Made by a program: the position numbers and the translations under genes. From Thiomonas sp. FB-Cd (GTDB lineage: Bacteria > Pseudomonadota > Gammaproteobacteria > Burkholderiales > Burkholderiaceae_C), in the NCBI RefSeq assembly GCF_000733775.1, contig NZ_JPOE01000002.1, forward strand, positions 1,984,001 to 2,048,000: a DNA stretch of 64,000 nt. The letters are read 5' to 3'. The first letter of the stretch is position 1. The number at the start of each line of letters is the position of its first letter. Below are positions 37,564 through 47,606 of this stretch, in pieces. Under the pieces are notes generated by a model. It was not told the origin of the DNA and searched no databases. It saw only the letters and a list, made by a program, of their open reading frames with translations.

Positions 37564-38000
37564 GGTGGTGGACCCTGCAAAAACTTGCATTATTCCCCGG
37601 CTCGCCATCGCCGTGCCAAGCGCGACCGTGCGTCGCGTCGGCACAGTCGGCACCAAGCGTGGGTACGGCGTGCAAAAGACGACCTTCGCCTGGGTGTTGA
37701 GACCATGGCCGCGAACGGCCCGCTGCCGTCGCCTGCGCGGCGCACCGAGGCGTGCAGCGCGCAGAGCACGACTTTGGGGCCAGACCCGCCCCCGGTCGCC
37801 ATCGCGCCAGACACGGCCCCGGAAGGCGCAATCGCTCCAACCCCTGTCCAGCGTGGCAAGGGCGACCGTCGCGCGGCTCATCGGATAATGGCGCACTCCT
37901 GCGCTTGCGGCCCCTGCTGCAGCGCAATTCAGCTTGCGCCATCCGGCGGCGCCCCATGCGCGGTGACGGACGCGCCGCGGGCTTTGCCAAGTGTCGTGCC
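37564..38000. other. Divergent intergenic region of diaA and rsmI
   Basis: About 440 GC-rich bases between two divergent genes. In many proteobacteria lpoA and/or yraN lie here. I could not find an intact YraN-like frame on the minus strand, and the three frames read as low-complexity Arg/Ala-rich sequence. It presumably contains both promoters. Confidence 0.3.
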
Positions 38001-38954
38001 ATGTCATCCTCTGCCTCCACTGCTCCGCCCGCTCCGGCCTGTGACCCGCTGGCTGCCGCGCTCTCCTTTTGCTCGGGCCAGCAACTGCCACCGGGCGGCT
38101 GCCTTCTTGTGGTCGCCACGCCCATCGGCAATCTGGCCGACATCACCCTGCGGGCCCTGGCCATGCTCGAGCGCTGCGATGTGGTCGCGGCCGAAGATAC
38201 GCGCATGGCGCAGCGCTTGCTGCAGGCCTATGGGATCTCCAAGCCACTGCTGCGCGCCGATCGCCACCGCGAGCAGGCCGCCGCGGGCGAGATGCTCGAC
38301 CTCCTGGCAGCCGGGCGACGTGTGGCCTTTGTGAGCGATGCCGGCACGCCTGGCGTCAACGACCCGGGTGCAGTCCTGGTGCGCAACGCGCGCTCCGCCG
38401 GCTACCCGGTCTTCGCGCTGCCCGGCGCCAGCAGCGTGACGGCAGCGCTTAGCGCTTGCGGGCTTGATCTTGACCTCGGTTACACCTTTGCGGGCTACGT
38501 GCCTGCAACGCAGCAGCAGCGCATCGCATTCTGGCGCGAACAACTCTCGAGCCCGCGTGTCGTCGTGTGTTTCGAAACCCCTCACCGCATCGACGACAGT
38601 TTGCAGGATTTGCAGCATCTCGCATTGGCGCTTGCAGCGGCCCCGCGCATCGTGCTGGCGAAGGAATTGACCAAGCAGTTTGAAACGTACGTTGCCGATA
38701 CGCCGAGCGCCTTGCTCGATTGGCTTCGCGCGGACCCGAAGCGCGCGCAAGGCGAGTTCGTGCTGGTGCTCCAGCCGGCGACCACAGCCGAGGAGGTCAA
38801 CGCGCGGGCCCAGCGTTGGCTGCTGCGCCTGGCGCGTGAGCTGCCCGCATCGCGCGCGGCCGCAGTAGTGGCCGAGATGCTCGACGCTGACCGCAAGACG
38901 CTGTATCGCTGGCTGCTTGCCCAGGATACGGACACCGCCGGGCGCAGCCGCTGA
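38001..38954 (+). CDS. rsmI: 16S rRNA 2'-O-ribose C1402 methyltransferase
   Basis: RsmI methylates the ribose of C1402 in the decoding centre of 16S rRNA with SAM. The 317-residue protein shows LLVVATPIGNLADITLRAL near residue 35, then DVVAAEDTRMAQRLLQAYGI, VAFVSDAGTPGVNDPGAVLV, FALPGASSVTAALSACGLD, and FAGYVPATQQQR with ETPHRIDDSLQDL. These are the tetrapyrrole-methylase-fold signatures of the family. The start ATG 38001 leaves a ~30-residue Ala/Pro-rich N-terminus before the domain. Confidence 0.96.
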   Translation: MSSSASTAPPAPACDPLAAALSFCSGQQLPPGGCLLVVATPIGNLADITLRALAMLERCDVVAAEDTRMAQRLLQAYGISKPLLRADRHREQAAAGEMLDLLAAGRRVAFVSDAGTPGVNDPGAVLVRNARSAGYPVFALPGASSVTAALSACGLDLDLGYTFAGYVPATQQQRIAFWREQLSSPRVVVCFETPHRIDDSLQDLQHLALALAAAPRIVLAKELTKQFETYVADTPSALLDWLRADPKRAQGEFVLVLQPATTAEEVNARAQRWLLRLARELPASRAAAVVAEMLDADRKTLYRWLLAQDTDTAGRSR

Positions 38955-38967
38955 AGTCCGGGTGCGC

Positions 38968-41481
38968 TTAGCGCATCGCGATCACACGGTTGCGACCCTG
39001 GCGCTTGGCTTCGTAAAGGCTGTCATCCGCCTCGGTCAGGACGCGCACGATTTCGTCCTGGGGACCTTGCAAGGTGCCAATGCCGATGCTCAGCGTGATG
39101 TGCAGGCTGCGCTCGGAGACCAGGAATGGCCGCTGGCTCACGCGGCTGCGCAGGATATCCATCGCCGCTGCCGCAGCTGCCGTGTTCATCCCTGGCAGCA
39201 TGATGAGAAATTCCTCGCCGCCCCAACGCGCCACCCAGCCGCCGCGCGGCGCACCCTGCCGCAAGGTTGTCGCCATCTGGCGCAGCACGGCGTCGCCAGC
39301 GGAATGGCCGCACTCATCATTCACGAGCTTGAAATGATCCAGATCACACAGCGCCACGCTGAACGAGGCACCACCGCGCCGCATCGCCTGGAGGGCCTCA
39401 TCCATGCGCAGCTGCGCGGCACGGCGATTGAGCAGCCCTGTGAGCCCGTCCGTATAGGCCTGGCTGAGCAGGCTGTCGCGCTGGTTGCGGTCATAGAGCA
39501 CCCGTGCAAACCAGGCAGCCAGCAGTTCCGCGTACTGGCAATCGGCAGGGTCGAAGTGGTCGCCCTGCGGTGCATCGCCCAGGAGCAGCAGGCAGCCGAG
39601 GGTCTGGTGCGCCTGGGTCAAGGGCAGCCGGATCACGGAGCCGACGCCGGAGATGCCCGCCAAACCGGGGTACCGGCTCGTGTCGGCGATCCACAGCGAG
39701 CCATCCGACTCATCGTCGCAGGCGCACAGCGGGTGACTGGACGACAGCGTCTGGCCCTGCCTGAAGCGGTTATGCACGTCCTGCACGTACAGCATGTGGC
39801 ACTGCTCGTCCAAGCGCAGGCAGATGATGGCTGCTTGAAGGCCGAGTGCGTCACGCCCCTGCGCCAGCATGCGGGCAATGGGATCGATCGCATCGGCATG
39901 GAGGGGGTCCTCGCTCGCCCCCGCAGCCAACTCCCACAGCGTTTGCAGACGTTGCGACTGCCGCTCCACGGCACGCAGGAGGTTCTCGCGCTCACTCACG
40001 TCGATGGCCAAGCCATGAAGCACCTTTTGACCCTGGGCTGTCATTTCGGCATGTTCGGCCAGCGAAAGCCAGACCGTGCCGCCATCCGCGCCACGGGTCC
40101 ACACCAAGCGGCGCCCGCTTTCCGTCGCGCTTGCGTCACCGGTGTGCGGCCCGCCCGCGGTGGTGAAAAGTTCATCCCATTCCCGCCCGATCAGCTTGCG
40201 CGCAGGACGGTGCAGCATGCGTGCAAAGCTGGAGTCGACCGCCACGAGCACGCCGTTGTGCGCCGTGCGGGTGTAGGTGCCGGCCTGCGCGGCCTTCAGC
40301 AGGGTTTTTTCGCGGTTCCGGGCAAGGCGGCGCGCCTGTTCACGTGAGCGCACCAGTTTGCGCAGCAGCGCGTCAATCTCGGCCACGCCACTGCTGTGCA
40401 GCTCCTCGGCACGCACAAAATCCATCTGCTTGCGAATGCGAAGCATGCGCCGCATGAAGTGGCGCATCAGCCAGTTGTAGAGCGCCAGCAGGAGAACCAT
40501 TGCACTGGCGAGGAGCAAGAAAGGCAACCTGACCTGGCGCCACCACATGGCCACGATGGCCGAGTGCGGGTACGAAAGAAAGGCCACCATTGGAAAATTC
40601 TGCAGCCGCGCCCATGCCCCCTCGCGCTCCTGACCATCCACCGTCAATCCCGTGTACACACCCGTGCCTGTCGCGCCATGGCGCGCGAGTGCCTGCATCA
40701 ATGCGCCCGTGGTTTGGGTGCGGTAAACCGAGCCATCACCGCCGGGAGCCGGATAGCGGCTGATCAGCCAGCCGTCATCGCGCAACAGGCCCATAGCCAC
40801 GTCACGCCTGAGCGACAAGCCACGCCACAGCGCCTGTTGATGATTCAGAAGCAAACTGGTCTGGACCACGAACTGCACGTCCCCGCTTGCCGTGCGTACC
40901 GGGTAGCGCAAGGGGATGAACCACTGTCCGAGCAGCAATCCGTATTGCGGCCGGCCGATGCTCAAACCCTGTGAGACGAGAGTCTGCGCAAAATCCTGGC
41001 GATAGTCGGCATAGGCAGGATTGACCATCACGTTGGGCAGTGCACCAACCTTGGAGCCCGCTGTGCTCATCACAATCTGCCCGTTGGGCAGGATGACGCT
41101 GGCGCCACCAAATCCGGGGTGGTGCTCCTTGAAGTTTTCCAGCGCGGCGGCCATGCCCACGGGATCGTTCGGCACACCGCGGCTTTGCAGCACATCGCCG
41201 AGCTGCTGCAAATCGTCCTGAATCCGCAAAAACGTGGTGTCCGCGTTCAGGGCAAGCAAGGTGGCCGTGAGCTGGGTGCGGTCTTGCTGGGTGCGCCGCA
41301 CGTTCTCCCACGAAGACCACAGCCACAAGCTGACCAGTACGGCAAACAGTGCCGCCGCGCCTCCCAGCAGGCGCCAGCCCAGGTGCGCCAACGTTGGCGC
41401 CCTTGGGTGTGATGGCTTGCGGGCCCGCGGCGCCGCTGAGGGCGCAATGGGTACAAGCGGAAGGGTGGCTGGGTCGTCCAT
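38968..41481 (-). CDS. Membrane sensor diguanylate cyclase (PAS-GAF-GGDEF)
   Basis: From ATG 41481 the protein is 837 residues. Transmembrane segments near residues 35-55 (LLGGAAALFAVLVSLWLWSS) and about 300-320 (LLLASAMVLLLALYNWL) flank a periplasmic Cache-like sensor. The cytoplasmic part has a PAS-like region (KAAQAGTYTRTAHNGVLVAV), a GAF-like region (about 500-650) and a C-terminal GGDEF domain: DGLTGLLNRRAAQLR, CDLDHFKLVNDECGHSAGD, and WGGEEFLIMLPG, with an intact GGEEF active site that should make cyclic di-GMP from GTP. The inhibitory RxxD site upstream of GGEEF is not obvious. No ribosome site is clear; the frame stays open to 41709. Confidence 0.85.
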   Translation of the reverse strand: MDDPATLPLVPIAPSAAPRARKPSHPRAPTLAHLGWRLLGGAAALFAVLVSLWLWSSWENVRRTQQDRTQLTATLLALNADTTFLRIQDDLQQLGDVLQSRGVPNDPVGMAAALENFKEHHPGFGGASVILPNGQIVMSTAGSKVGALPNVMVNPAYADYRQDFAQTLVSQGLSIGRPQYGLLLGQWFIPLRYPVRTASGDVQFVVQTSLLLNHQQALWRGLSLRRDVAMGLLRDDGWLISRYPAPGGDGSVYRTQTTGALMQALARHGATGTGVYTGLTVDGQEREGAWARLQNFPMVAFLSYPHSAIVAMWWRQVRLPFLLLASAMVLLLALYNWLMRHFMRRMLRIRKQMDFVRAEELHSSGVAEIDALLRKLVRSREQARRLARNREKTLLKAAQAGTYTRTAHNGVLVAVDSSFARMLHRPARKLIGREWDELFTTAGGPHTGDASATESGRRLVWTRGADGGTVWLSLAEHAEMTAQGQKVLHGLAIDVSERENLLRAVERQSQRLQTLWELAAGASEDPLHADAIDPIARMLAQGRDALGLQAAIICLRLDEQCHMLYVQDVHNRFRQGQTLSSSHPLCACDDESDGSLWIADTSRYPGLAGISGVGSVIRLPLTQAHQTLGCLLLLGDAPQGDHFDPADCQYAELLAAWFARVLYDRNQRDSLLSQAYTDGLTGLLNRRAAQLRMDEALQAMRRGGASFSVALCDLDHFKLVNDECGHSAGDAVLRQMATTLRQGAPRGGWVARWGGEEFLIMLPGMNTAAAAAAMDILRSRVSQRPFLVSERSLHITLSIGIGTLQGPQDEIVRVLTEADDSLYEAKRQGRNRVIAMR

Positions 41482-41715
41482 AGGGGTCGGCAAGCCCCGC
41501 GCATCGGACACATCCGGGATGGATGCACGGCGATGTGAAGGCTTGCGCCCATTATTGGCAAAGAAAATCCCGAAAAGGCCCGCAAAGCGCAAAGCAATCG
41601 CGCAGTTCGTGAACCTGTTCACGAAAGACCCGTTTTCTGCTGCCGGCCGCCGCGGCCGTGCGCCGCCAGGCCAGGCCGCCGCGCGCGGGGATGGCCCCTG
41701 CATCCGCAATCCGAT

Positions 41716-42831
41716 TCAGCGCTGCCCGATGCTGGCACCGGCAAACACGCCCCGCGCCTCGCGCGGCTCGCTGCGCCAGTATTGCGGAGGCACCTTGACC
41801 GAGGCCCCAAGCACGGCCGCTGCGTGCCAGGGCCAGCGCGGATTCCAAAGCATCGCGCGGGCAAGCGCAACCATGTCGGCGTGGCCTTCTTGCACGATGG
41901 TCTCGGCCTGATGCGGATCAGTGATCAGGCCAACGGCCATCGTCGGCAAACCGGTGGCCCGGCGTATGGCTTGCGCCAGCGGAACCTGGTAACCGGGGCC
42001 AATCGGAATGGTCTGCAAGGGGGAAATGCCGCCCGAAGACACGTCGATCCATGCGCAGCCGCGCTGCTTGAGTTGTTCGGCGAAGCTCGTCGTCTGCTCC
42101 AGATCCCAGCCGCCATCGACCCAATCCGTGGCGGATACTCGCACGCCAAGGGGAATCGACGCCGGCAGCGCTTCGCGCACGGCGTCAAACACGTCCAGTG
42201 GATAGCGCATGCGGTTGGCGACATTGCCACCATAGGCATCCATGCGGCGGTTCGCGATGGGCGACAGAAACTGGTGCAACAGATAGCCATGTGCGCAATG
42301 CAACTCCACCGCCTGCAAGCCCAGGCGCGCCGCGCGCATGGCCGCGTCCACGAAGGCCTGGCGGATGCGCACCAGCCCATCGGCGTCCAGCGCCAGTGGC
42401 GGCGCCTCGCCCTGCCCATGCGGGATCGCCGAGGGCGCCACGCTTGGCCACCCACCTTGCTCCGGCGCAAGCAATTGCCCCCCATCCCAGGGCCTTGCGC
42501 TCGATGCCTTGCGCCCCGCATGCGAAAGCTGGATGCCAATGGGCAAGTCGCTGAAATTGCGCACATCATCCAGCACGGCGCGCAACGCACGTTCGTTTGC
42601 GTCGGAATACAAGCCGAGGCAACCCGGCGTGATGCGCCCGACCGCCTCGACGGCCGTGGCCTCGATGATCAGCAACCCGGCACCACTTTGAGCCATTTGC
42701 CCCAGATGCACCCGATGCCAGGGCGTTGCGCTGCCATGTTCGGCGCTGTACTGACACATCGGACTGACGATGATTCGATTGGCCAGAGCGAGTGGCCCGA
42801 GTTGAAAAGCAGAAAACAGATGTGAAGTCAT
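41716..42831 (-). CDS. Old Yellow Enzyme family oxidoreductase (YqjM/XenA-like)
   Basis: This FMN-dependent NAD(P)H:flavin oxidoreductase of 371 residues probably reduces activated C=C bonds or electrophilic xenobiotics. Family motifs are LFSAFQLGPLALANRIIVSP (with MCQYSAE), the substrate-site QLSHAGRKAS, LGLQAVELHCAHGYLLHQFL followed by SPIANRRMDAYGGNVANRMR, and VGLITDPHQAETIV. The Cys in MCQYS is typical of the YqjM subgroup. The start ATG 42831 lacks a ribosome site. A dyad (AGAAC-GT-GTTCT, 42834-42845) covers the place where one would be, which hints at a repressor site. Confidence 0.9.
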   Translation of the reverse strand: MTSHLFSAFQLGPLALANRIIVSPMCQYSAEHGSATPWHRVHLGQMAQSGAGLLIIEATAVEAVGRITPGCLGLYSDANERALRAVLDDVRNFSDLPIGIQLSHAGRKASSARPWDGGQLLAPEQGGWPSVAPSAIPHGQGEAPPLALDADGLVRIRQAFVDAAMRAARLGLQAVELHCAHGYLLHQFLSPIANRRMDAYGGNVANRMRYPLDVFDAVREALPASIPLGVRVSATDWVDGGWDLEQTTSFAEQLKQRGCAWIDVSSGGISPLQTIPIGPGYQVPLAQAIRRATGLPTMAVGLITDPHQAETIVQEGHADMVALARAMLWNPRWPWHAAAVLGASVKVPPQYWRSEPREARGVFAGASIGQR

Positions 42832-43321
42832 GGAGAACGTGTTCTGGACTGCAAAGAAAGGGCCCCTGATGTTGGGCCACGGGACATCGCAACGCAACAT
42901 TCTCGGCGCCTTGCGCCAAATTTGCATGGCCCGTGCGTCCGCACGCCTGCGTTCCGGCCGCAGGCGTCGCCAAAGGCCCGCCCGCGCCGTCACTGTAATG
43001 GAACGTAAATGTTGTCTGGGCCCGGTGTCTTCGTCGGCGCGCCCACACCACGACGGACGATCAGCCCGGAACCTGAGGCCACGATGCCTGTGCAATTGCA
43101 TGGCGGTTACCGGCTTCCCGCCCAAGGCCAAGAGGGGGCTTTCAGAAGACCTTAAGGCCCAGCGCCCACAATGGGGCTGTCGGGCTTATCCCATCGGCGA
43201 TCCCAGGGCAGCATCGTGGGGGCCGCAAAATGGTGCTGTGCACAAATAGCGCGCGTATGCTTTGATTCGCGTGCAAGAACAACAGTCGCCGAACTCGAAC
43301 CATCCCAACCAGGAGATTCCC
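42832..43321. other. Divergent intergenic region of the OYE gene and bdhA, with an operator-like dyad
   Basis: About 490 bases with no gene. AGAACGTGTTCT (42834-42845) is an inverted repeat of 5-base arms just upstream of the OYE start. The right end supplies the bdhA ribosome site (CAGGAG, about 43311-43316). Confidence 0.35.
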
Positions 43322-44119
43322 ATGCAAATCACCCAGACCAGCCTGCAAGGCAAGACTGCCCTCATCACTGGTGCCGCCAGCGGCATCGGCAAGAACATGG
43401 CACTGGTGTTCGCCAAGGCAGGCTGCGCCGTCGCGGTGGCTGACCTGAACCAGGCCGGTGCCGATGCCACAGCCAAGGAGATTGTGGACGCTGGCGGACG
43501 GGCGGTGGGCGTTGCCATGGATGTCACCAACGAAGATCAGGTGAACGCCGGCTTCGACAAAGCCGTGGCTGTGCTTGGGCCGATCGACATTCTGGTGTCC
43601 AACGCCGGCATCCAGATCGTCAACCCGATCGAGAACTACGCCTTCGCCGACTGGAAAAAGATGCTGGCCATTCATCTTGACGGGGCCTTCCTCACAACCA
43701 AGGCGGCGCTCAAAAGCATGTATCGGGATCAACGCGGGGGGGTGGTCCTCTACATGGGCTCGGTGCACTCGCATGAGGCCTCCAAGCTCAAGAGCGCTTA
43801 CGTTGCGGCCAAGCATGGTCTCTTGGGCCTGGCGCGGGTCCTGGCCAAGGAGGGCGGGCCGAAGGGCGTACGCTCGCACGTGATTTGCCCCGGCTTCGTG
43901 CGCACGCCGCTGGTCGACAAGCAGATCCCGGAGCAAGCCAAGGAGCTTGGCATCACCGAGGACCAGGTGATCAAGAACGTGATGCTCAAGGACACGGTGG
44001 ATGGCGAGTTCACCACGGTGGACGATGTGGCGCAAACCGCGCTGTTTCTGGCCGCCTTCCCCACTGCGGCGCTGACGGGCCAGTCCATCATCGTCAGCCA
44101 CGGCTGGTGCATGCAGTGA
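43322..44119 (+). CDS. bdhA: D-3-hydroxybutyrate dehydrogenase (SDR family)
   Basis: This 265-residue short-chain dehydrogenase oxidises 3-hydroxybutyrate to acetoacetate with NAD+, a step in polyhydroxybutyrate use. Features are the cofactor loop [15 protein letters not shown] (near residue 16), [13 protein letters not shown], the catalytic Ser in [16 protein letters not shown] and the Tyr/Lys in S-A-Y-V-A-A-K-H-G, with the C-terminal [14 protein letters not shown] that is characteristic of hydroxybutyrate dehydrogenases. AGGAG precedes ATG 43322. The stop overlaps the next start as GTGA. Confidence 0.93.
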   Translation: MQITQTSLQGKTALITGAASGIGKNMALVFAKAGCAVAVADLNQAGADATAKEIVDAGGRAVGVAMDVTNEDQVNAGFDKAVAVLGPIDILVSNAGIQIVNPIENYAFADWKKMLAIHLDGAFLTTKAALKSMYRDQRGGVVLYMGSVHSHEASKLKSAYVAAKHGLLGLARVLAKEGGPKGVRSHVICPGFVRTPLVDKQIPEQAKELGITEDQVIKNVMLKDTVDGEFTTVDDVAQTALFLAAFPTAALTGQSIIVSHGWCMQ

Positions 44120-45402
44120 GTACGACCACAGCGCGCAAACGCACGGTGGCCGCAGCCAGAACTGCCGCGCCTGTCAAAACGTCAGGGCACGGTTCCACGC
44201 GGGCGGCTGCCAGCAAGACCCATGGCGACGGCAACAACGCGCCGGCCGTGGCCCCCGGGGACTTGCGCTCCCAGGTAGCCGCCTACGAGGAAATCGCCCT
44301 GGTTTTGCAAGGCGGCGGCGCGCTCGGCGCCTACCAGGCCGGCGTCGTGCAAGGGCTGACGGACGCGGGCATCCATCCAACCTGGGTGGCCGGCATTTCC
44401 ATTGGCTCGATCCACTGCGCCATCATCGCAGGCAACCCACCGCACCGCCGCGCCGAGCGGCTGCGCGAGTTCTGGCACAGGGTGACGCAGCCCCCCTTGT
44501 TGCCCCCCACGCTGTGGGAGCAGGAACCCTGGGTGTCGATGCTGCCCGAAGAGGCTTTGCCCTGGATGGCCCCGCTGCAAAGCCTGCGCGCGCTGGCCGA
44601 GGGACAACGGGGCTTTTTCGTCCCGCGCCCGCTGCCCGGCGTCGGGCCGGACCAAGCCAGCGTCTACGACACGGCGCCCTTGCGGGCGACGCTTGAGGAA
44701 TTGGTGGATTTCGATCTGCTCAACAGTGGCGCCGTGCGCGTTTCGGTCGGCGCGGTCAACTTGCGCACGGGCAACCTCGAGTACTTCGACACCACCGAGC
44801 GGCGCCTGGGGCCCGAGCACTTCATGGCGTCCGGAGCACTGCCACCGGGCTTTCCTGCTGTGCGCATCGGTGACGATCTGTACTGGGATGGCGGGCTCGT
44901 TTCCAACACCCCGCTGTCGCAGGTCTTGGGGGGGCACCCGCGCGCGCACACCCTCGTGTTTCAGGTCGACCTGTGGAGCGCAGCCGGCGAGCCCCCGCGG
45001 ACCTTGGCTGACGTGGGTGGCCGTGTGAAGGACATCCAGTACTCCAGCCGCACGCGCGCCGTCACCGACGTGCTGCATCGCGCGCACGAGCAGCGCAACG
45101 TGCTGCGCAGTCTTCTGGAGCGCATCCCGCCCGAGGTTCGCAAGCATGATGCGCTGTGCGCCCAGGTGGAAGAGATGGCGCGTGACAAGCGCTATACCGT
45201 CATTCACCTGATCTACGGTGACAAGCCCTTTGACGGCCAGGATAAGGATTTTCAATTCGGCCGTGGCAGCATGCGAGCGCATTGGAACAGCGGCTTGCGC
45301 ATCGTGGAACGTACCTTGGCCCACCCAAAGTGGTTCGACCTACCGGGCGCCGACCAGCCCTTCGTGACGCACGACGTGCACCGGGAACGCACGAAAGCTT
45401 GA
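44116..45402 (+). CDS. Patatin-like phospholipase
   Basis: The 428-residue protein starts at GTG 44116, overlapping the bdhA stop. A ~45-residue Ala/Thr/Lys-rich N-terminus is followed by the patatin fold: [20 protein letters not shown] (oxyanion loop), [14 protein letters not shown] with the nucleophile Ser in G-x-S-x-G, and [11 protein letters not shown] with the catalytic Asp. Related proteins in Burkholderiales are paired with bdhA and are suspected to act on polyhydroxybutyrate granules or their phospholipid coat. The basic, Ala-rich tail could help granule or nucleoid binding. The coupling makes a joint role in storage-polymer turnover likely. Confidence 0.88.
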   Translation: MSTTTARKRTVAAARTAAPVKTSGHGSTRAAASKTHGDGNNAPAVAPGDLRSQVAAYEEIALVLQGGGALGAYQAGVVQGLTDAGIHPTWVAGISIGSIHCAIIAGNPPHRRAERLREFWHRVTQPPLLPPTLWEQEPWVSMLPEEALPWMAPLQSLRALAEGQRGFFVPRPLPGVGPDQASVYDTAPLRATLEELVDFDLLNSGAVRVSVGAVNLRTGNLEYFDTTERRLGPEHFMASGALPPGFPAVRIGDDLYWDGGLVSNTPLSQVLGGHPRAHTLVFQVDLWSAAGEPPRTLADVGGRVKDIQYSSRTRAVTDVLHRAHEQRNVLRSLLERIPPEVRKHDALCAQVEEMARDKRYTVIHLIYGDKPFDGQDKDFQFGRGSMRAHWNSGLRIVERTLAHPKWFDLPGADQPFVTHDVHRERTKA

Positions 45403-45529
45403 GCGCACAGGCCTGGATCCCGGTCTCCCGGACGCAGAACCACAAGGCCCGGGACCGGACACTGGCAGCGCGGGCTGCTATGTGACGACGCCAGCGGTTC
45501 GCAGCGCTTGGCGTTCTGGATGCGCGCGA

Positions 45530-47512
45530 TCAGTTGGCTTCCGCCGGCACGTCTGTCTTGCGTGCCTTCAGTGCGGCGATACGCGCCAACGCTGCCGCGC
45601 GGCCATCGGTCTTCGGCAGCTCGGCGCGCAAGTCGGCAAGAAAGCGACTGGGCTCGGGACTGCGGCTGGTGCGGCCAGCTGCGCGGCGCTTGCGGCAGTG
45701 GGACAGCACCAGGGTCTGGCGTGCACGGGTCACCCCAACGTACATCAAGCGACGCTCCTCCTCCAGAGCGCTGTCCGTCAGGGGTCGATCTTCTGTAAAG
45801 AAGGGCAGCAGGCCTTCCTCGCAGCCCGCCAAAATGACATGCTGCCATTCCAGGCCCTTGGCTGCGTGCAGCGTGGATAGCGCAACGGCCTCCTGCTGAT
45901 CGCCACGCTCGGCCAGCTGGGTGATGAGTGCCACCGTCTGCGCCATGCGCTTCAAGCTGGCTCCGTCTTCTTCAGCTTTGCGCGCGATCCAGTCACAAAA
46001 ATCACCTACATTGCTCCAGCGCTGGCTTGCCTCGCGCTCGTTGTCGGCTGTCTCGCGCAGGTGCGCCTCGAAACCGATGCTGGCCAGGAGTTCGCGCAGC
46101 AAGGGACCCGCCGGCTCCGTGCGTTCGCGCCATTCAATATCGTGCATCAGGCGTGCGAACTCGCGAAGGCCCTCGGCATGGCGTGGCCCCACGACCGTCG
46201 GCAACGCCTCGCGAAACAAGGCCTCGAAGAGCGATACCTTCCACTGGGATGCGAAAGCCCCCAGGCTCTTGAGCGTGGCCGCACCGATGCCGCGCTTGGG
46301 CGTGGTCACAGCGCGCAGAAAAGCGGGATCATCGTCCGGGTTCGCCAGCAGGCGCAGATAGGCGCATACATCCTTGATCTCGGCCCGGTCAAAAAAGCTC
46401 TGCCCGCCGCTGACCGCATACGGGATGTTGGCGCGCCGCAGCGCCTGTTCAATCGGGCGTGACTGGTGATTGGCGCGATAGAGCACGGCAATATCGGAGA
46501 GCTTGGCACCGCGTCCGCCACGCAGCGCCTGGACGCGCGCCACAATGCGCTCCGCCTCGTCGTCGTCGCTGTCGGCCTCGCGCACCTCCACCGCATCACC
46601 CTCGCCGTGGTCGCTCCATAACTGCTTCGGGTAGAGCTTCGGATTGGCAGCAATCACCGCATTGGCGGCGCGCAGGATGGCGTTGGTCGAACGATAGTTC
46701 TGCTCAAGCTTGATCACCTCAAGCTTGGGGTAGTCCACAGGCAACTGGCGCAGGTTGTCGAGCGTGGCGCCGCGCCAGCCATAGATACTCTGATCGTCGT
46801 CGCCAACCGCGGTGAACCGTCCCTGCTCACCAGCCAGCAACTTGAGCAGCTTGTACTGCGCTTCGCTCGTGTCCTGGTATTCATCCACCAGCAAATAGCG
46901 CAGCCGCGCATTCCAGCGTCCCCGCACGTCAGGATGCTCCTGCAACAGGCGCAGCGGCAGCACCATCAGATCGTCGAAATCCACGGCCTGGTAAGCCGCC
47001 AGTTGCTCCGCATAGCGCAACCACACCTTGGCCGCCTGGGCGTCTTCGGGCGTCTGGGCCTGGCTTGCGGCGGATTGCGGGTCGAGAAGGGCGCTCTTCC
47101 ACTGGCTGATCCGCCATTGCCACGCCCGGGCGAGCTTGGCGTCTGTGGTGCCCCCCGCTTCGCGAATGAGGCTGGCCACGTCGTCCATGTCCAGAATGGA
47201 AAACTGGGGCTTGAGCCCAAGCGCCTGGCCGTCCTCGCGCAGCATGCGCACGCCCAGGGCGTGAAAGGTGGCAATCACCAGGTCCTTGGCCGCCTTGCGG
47301 TCGTCGAGCAGAGTCCTGGCGCGCTCGCGCATCTCCGCTGCGGCCTTGTTGGTGAACGTGATCGCGGCGATCTCACCCGGCGCATAGCCGGCCTTGAGCA
47401 AGCGAGCGATCTTGTGGGTGATCACCCGCGTCTTGCCACTGCCGGCGCCGGCGATCACCAGACAAGGGCCGCTCAAATGCGAAACGGCACGGTCCTGGGC
47501 GGCATTGAGCAT
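45530..47512 (-). CDS. Superfamily 1 DNA helicase (Rep/UvrD type)
   Basis: A 660-residue ATP-dependent 3'-5' helicase. Motifs appear in order: LVIAGAGSGKTRVITHKIA (Walker A, about residue 20), TFTNKAAAEMRER, LVDEYQDTSEAQYKLLKLLA (motif II), AVGDDDQSIYGWRGA (motif III), LEQNYRSTNAILRAANAVI (motif IV), STLHAAKGLEWQHVILAGCE (motif V) and LMYVGVTRARQTLVLSHCRK (motif VI). The length and short C-terminus fit Rep better than UvrD, which usually has a longer tail. It would help replication forks past bound proteins, or DNA repair. It has the same orientation as the genes that follow. Confidence 0.93.
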   Translation of the reverse strand: MLNAAQDRAVSHLSGPCLVIAGAGSGKTRVITHKIARLLKAGYAPGEIAAITFTNKAAAEMRERARTLLDDRKAAKDLVIATFHALGVRMLREDGQALGLKPQFSILDMDDVASLIREAGGTTDAKLARAWQWRISQWKSALLDPQSAASQAQTPEDAQAAKVWLRYAEQLAAYQAVDFDDLMVLPLRLLQEHPDVRGRWNARLRYLLVDEYQDTSEAQYKLLKLLAGEQGRFTAVGDDDQSIYGWRGATLDNLRQLPVDYPKLEVIKLEQNYRSTNAILRAANAVIAANPKLYPKQLWSDHGEGDAVEVREADSDDDEAERIVARVQALRGGRGAKLSDIAVLYRANHQSRPIEQALRRANIPYAVSGGQSFFDRAEIKDVCAYLRLLANPDDDPAFLRAVTTPKRGIGAATLKSLGAFASQWKVSLFEALFREALPTVVGPRHAEGLREFARLMHDIEWRERTEPAGPLLRELLASIGFEAHLRETADNEREASQRWSNVGDFCDWIARKAEEDGASLKRMAQTVALITQLAERGDQQEAVALSTLHAAKGLEWQHVILAGCEEGLLPFFTEDRPLTDSALEEERRLMYVGVTRARQTLVLSHCRKRRAAGRTSRSPEPSRFLADLRAELPKTDGRAAALARIAALKARKTDVPAEAN

Positions 47513-47606
47513 GGGGTCAGGTCAGAGGGGGGCATCAAGCGTCAGAAACAGGTCTTCCTGCGTGGCATATCCGGCCACGCAAGGCGGCGATTGCAAGGAA
47601 GACGGG

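Noticed and set aside
37564..38000. A decayed yraN gene between diaA and rsmI
   Set aside because: Position suggests it, but similarity in all three minus frames is too weak to separate from chance.
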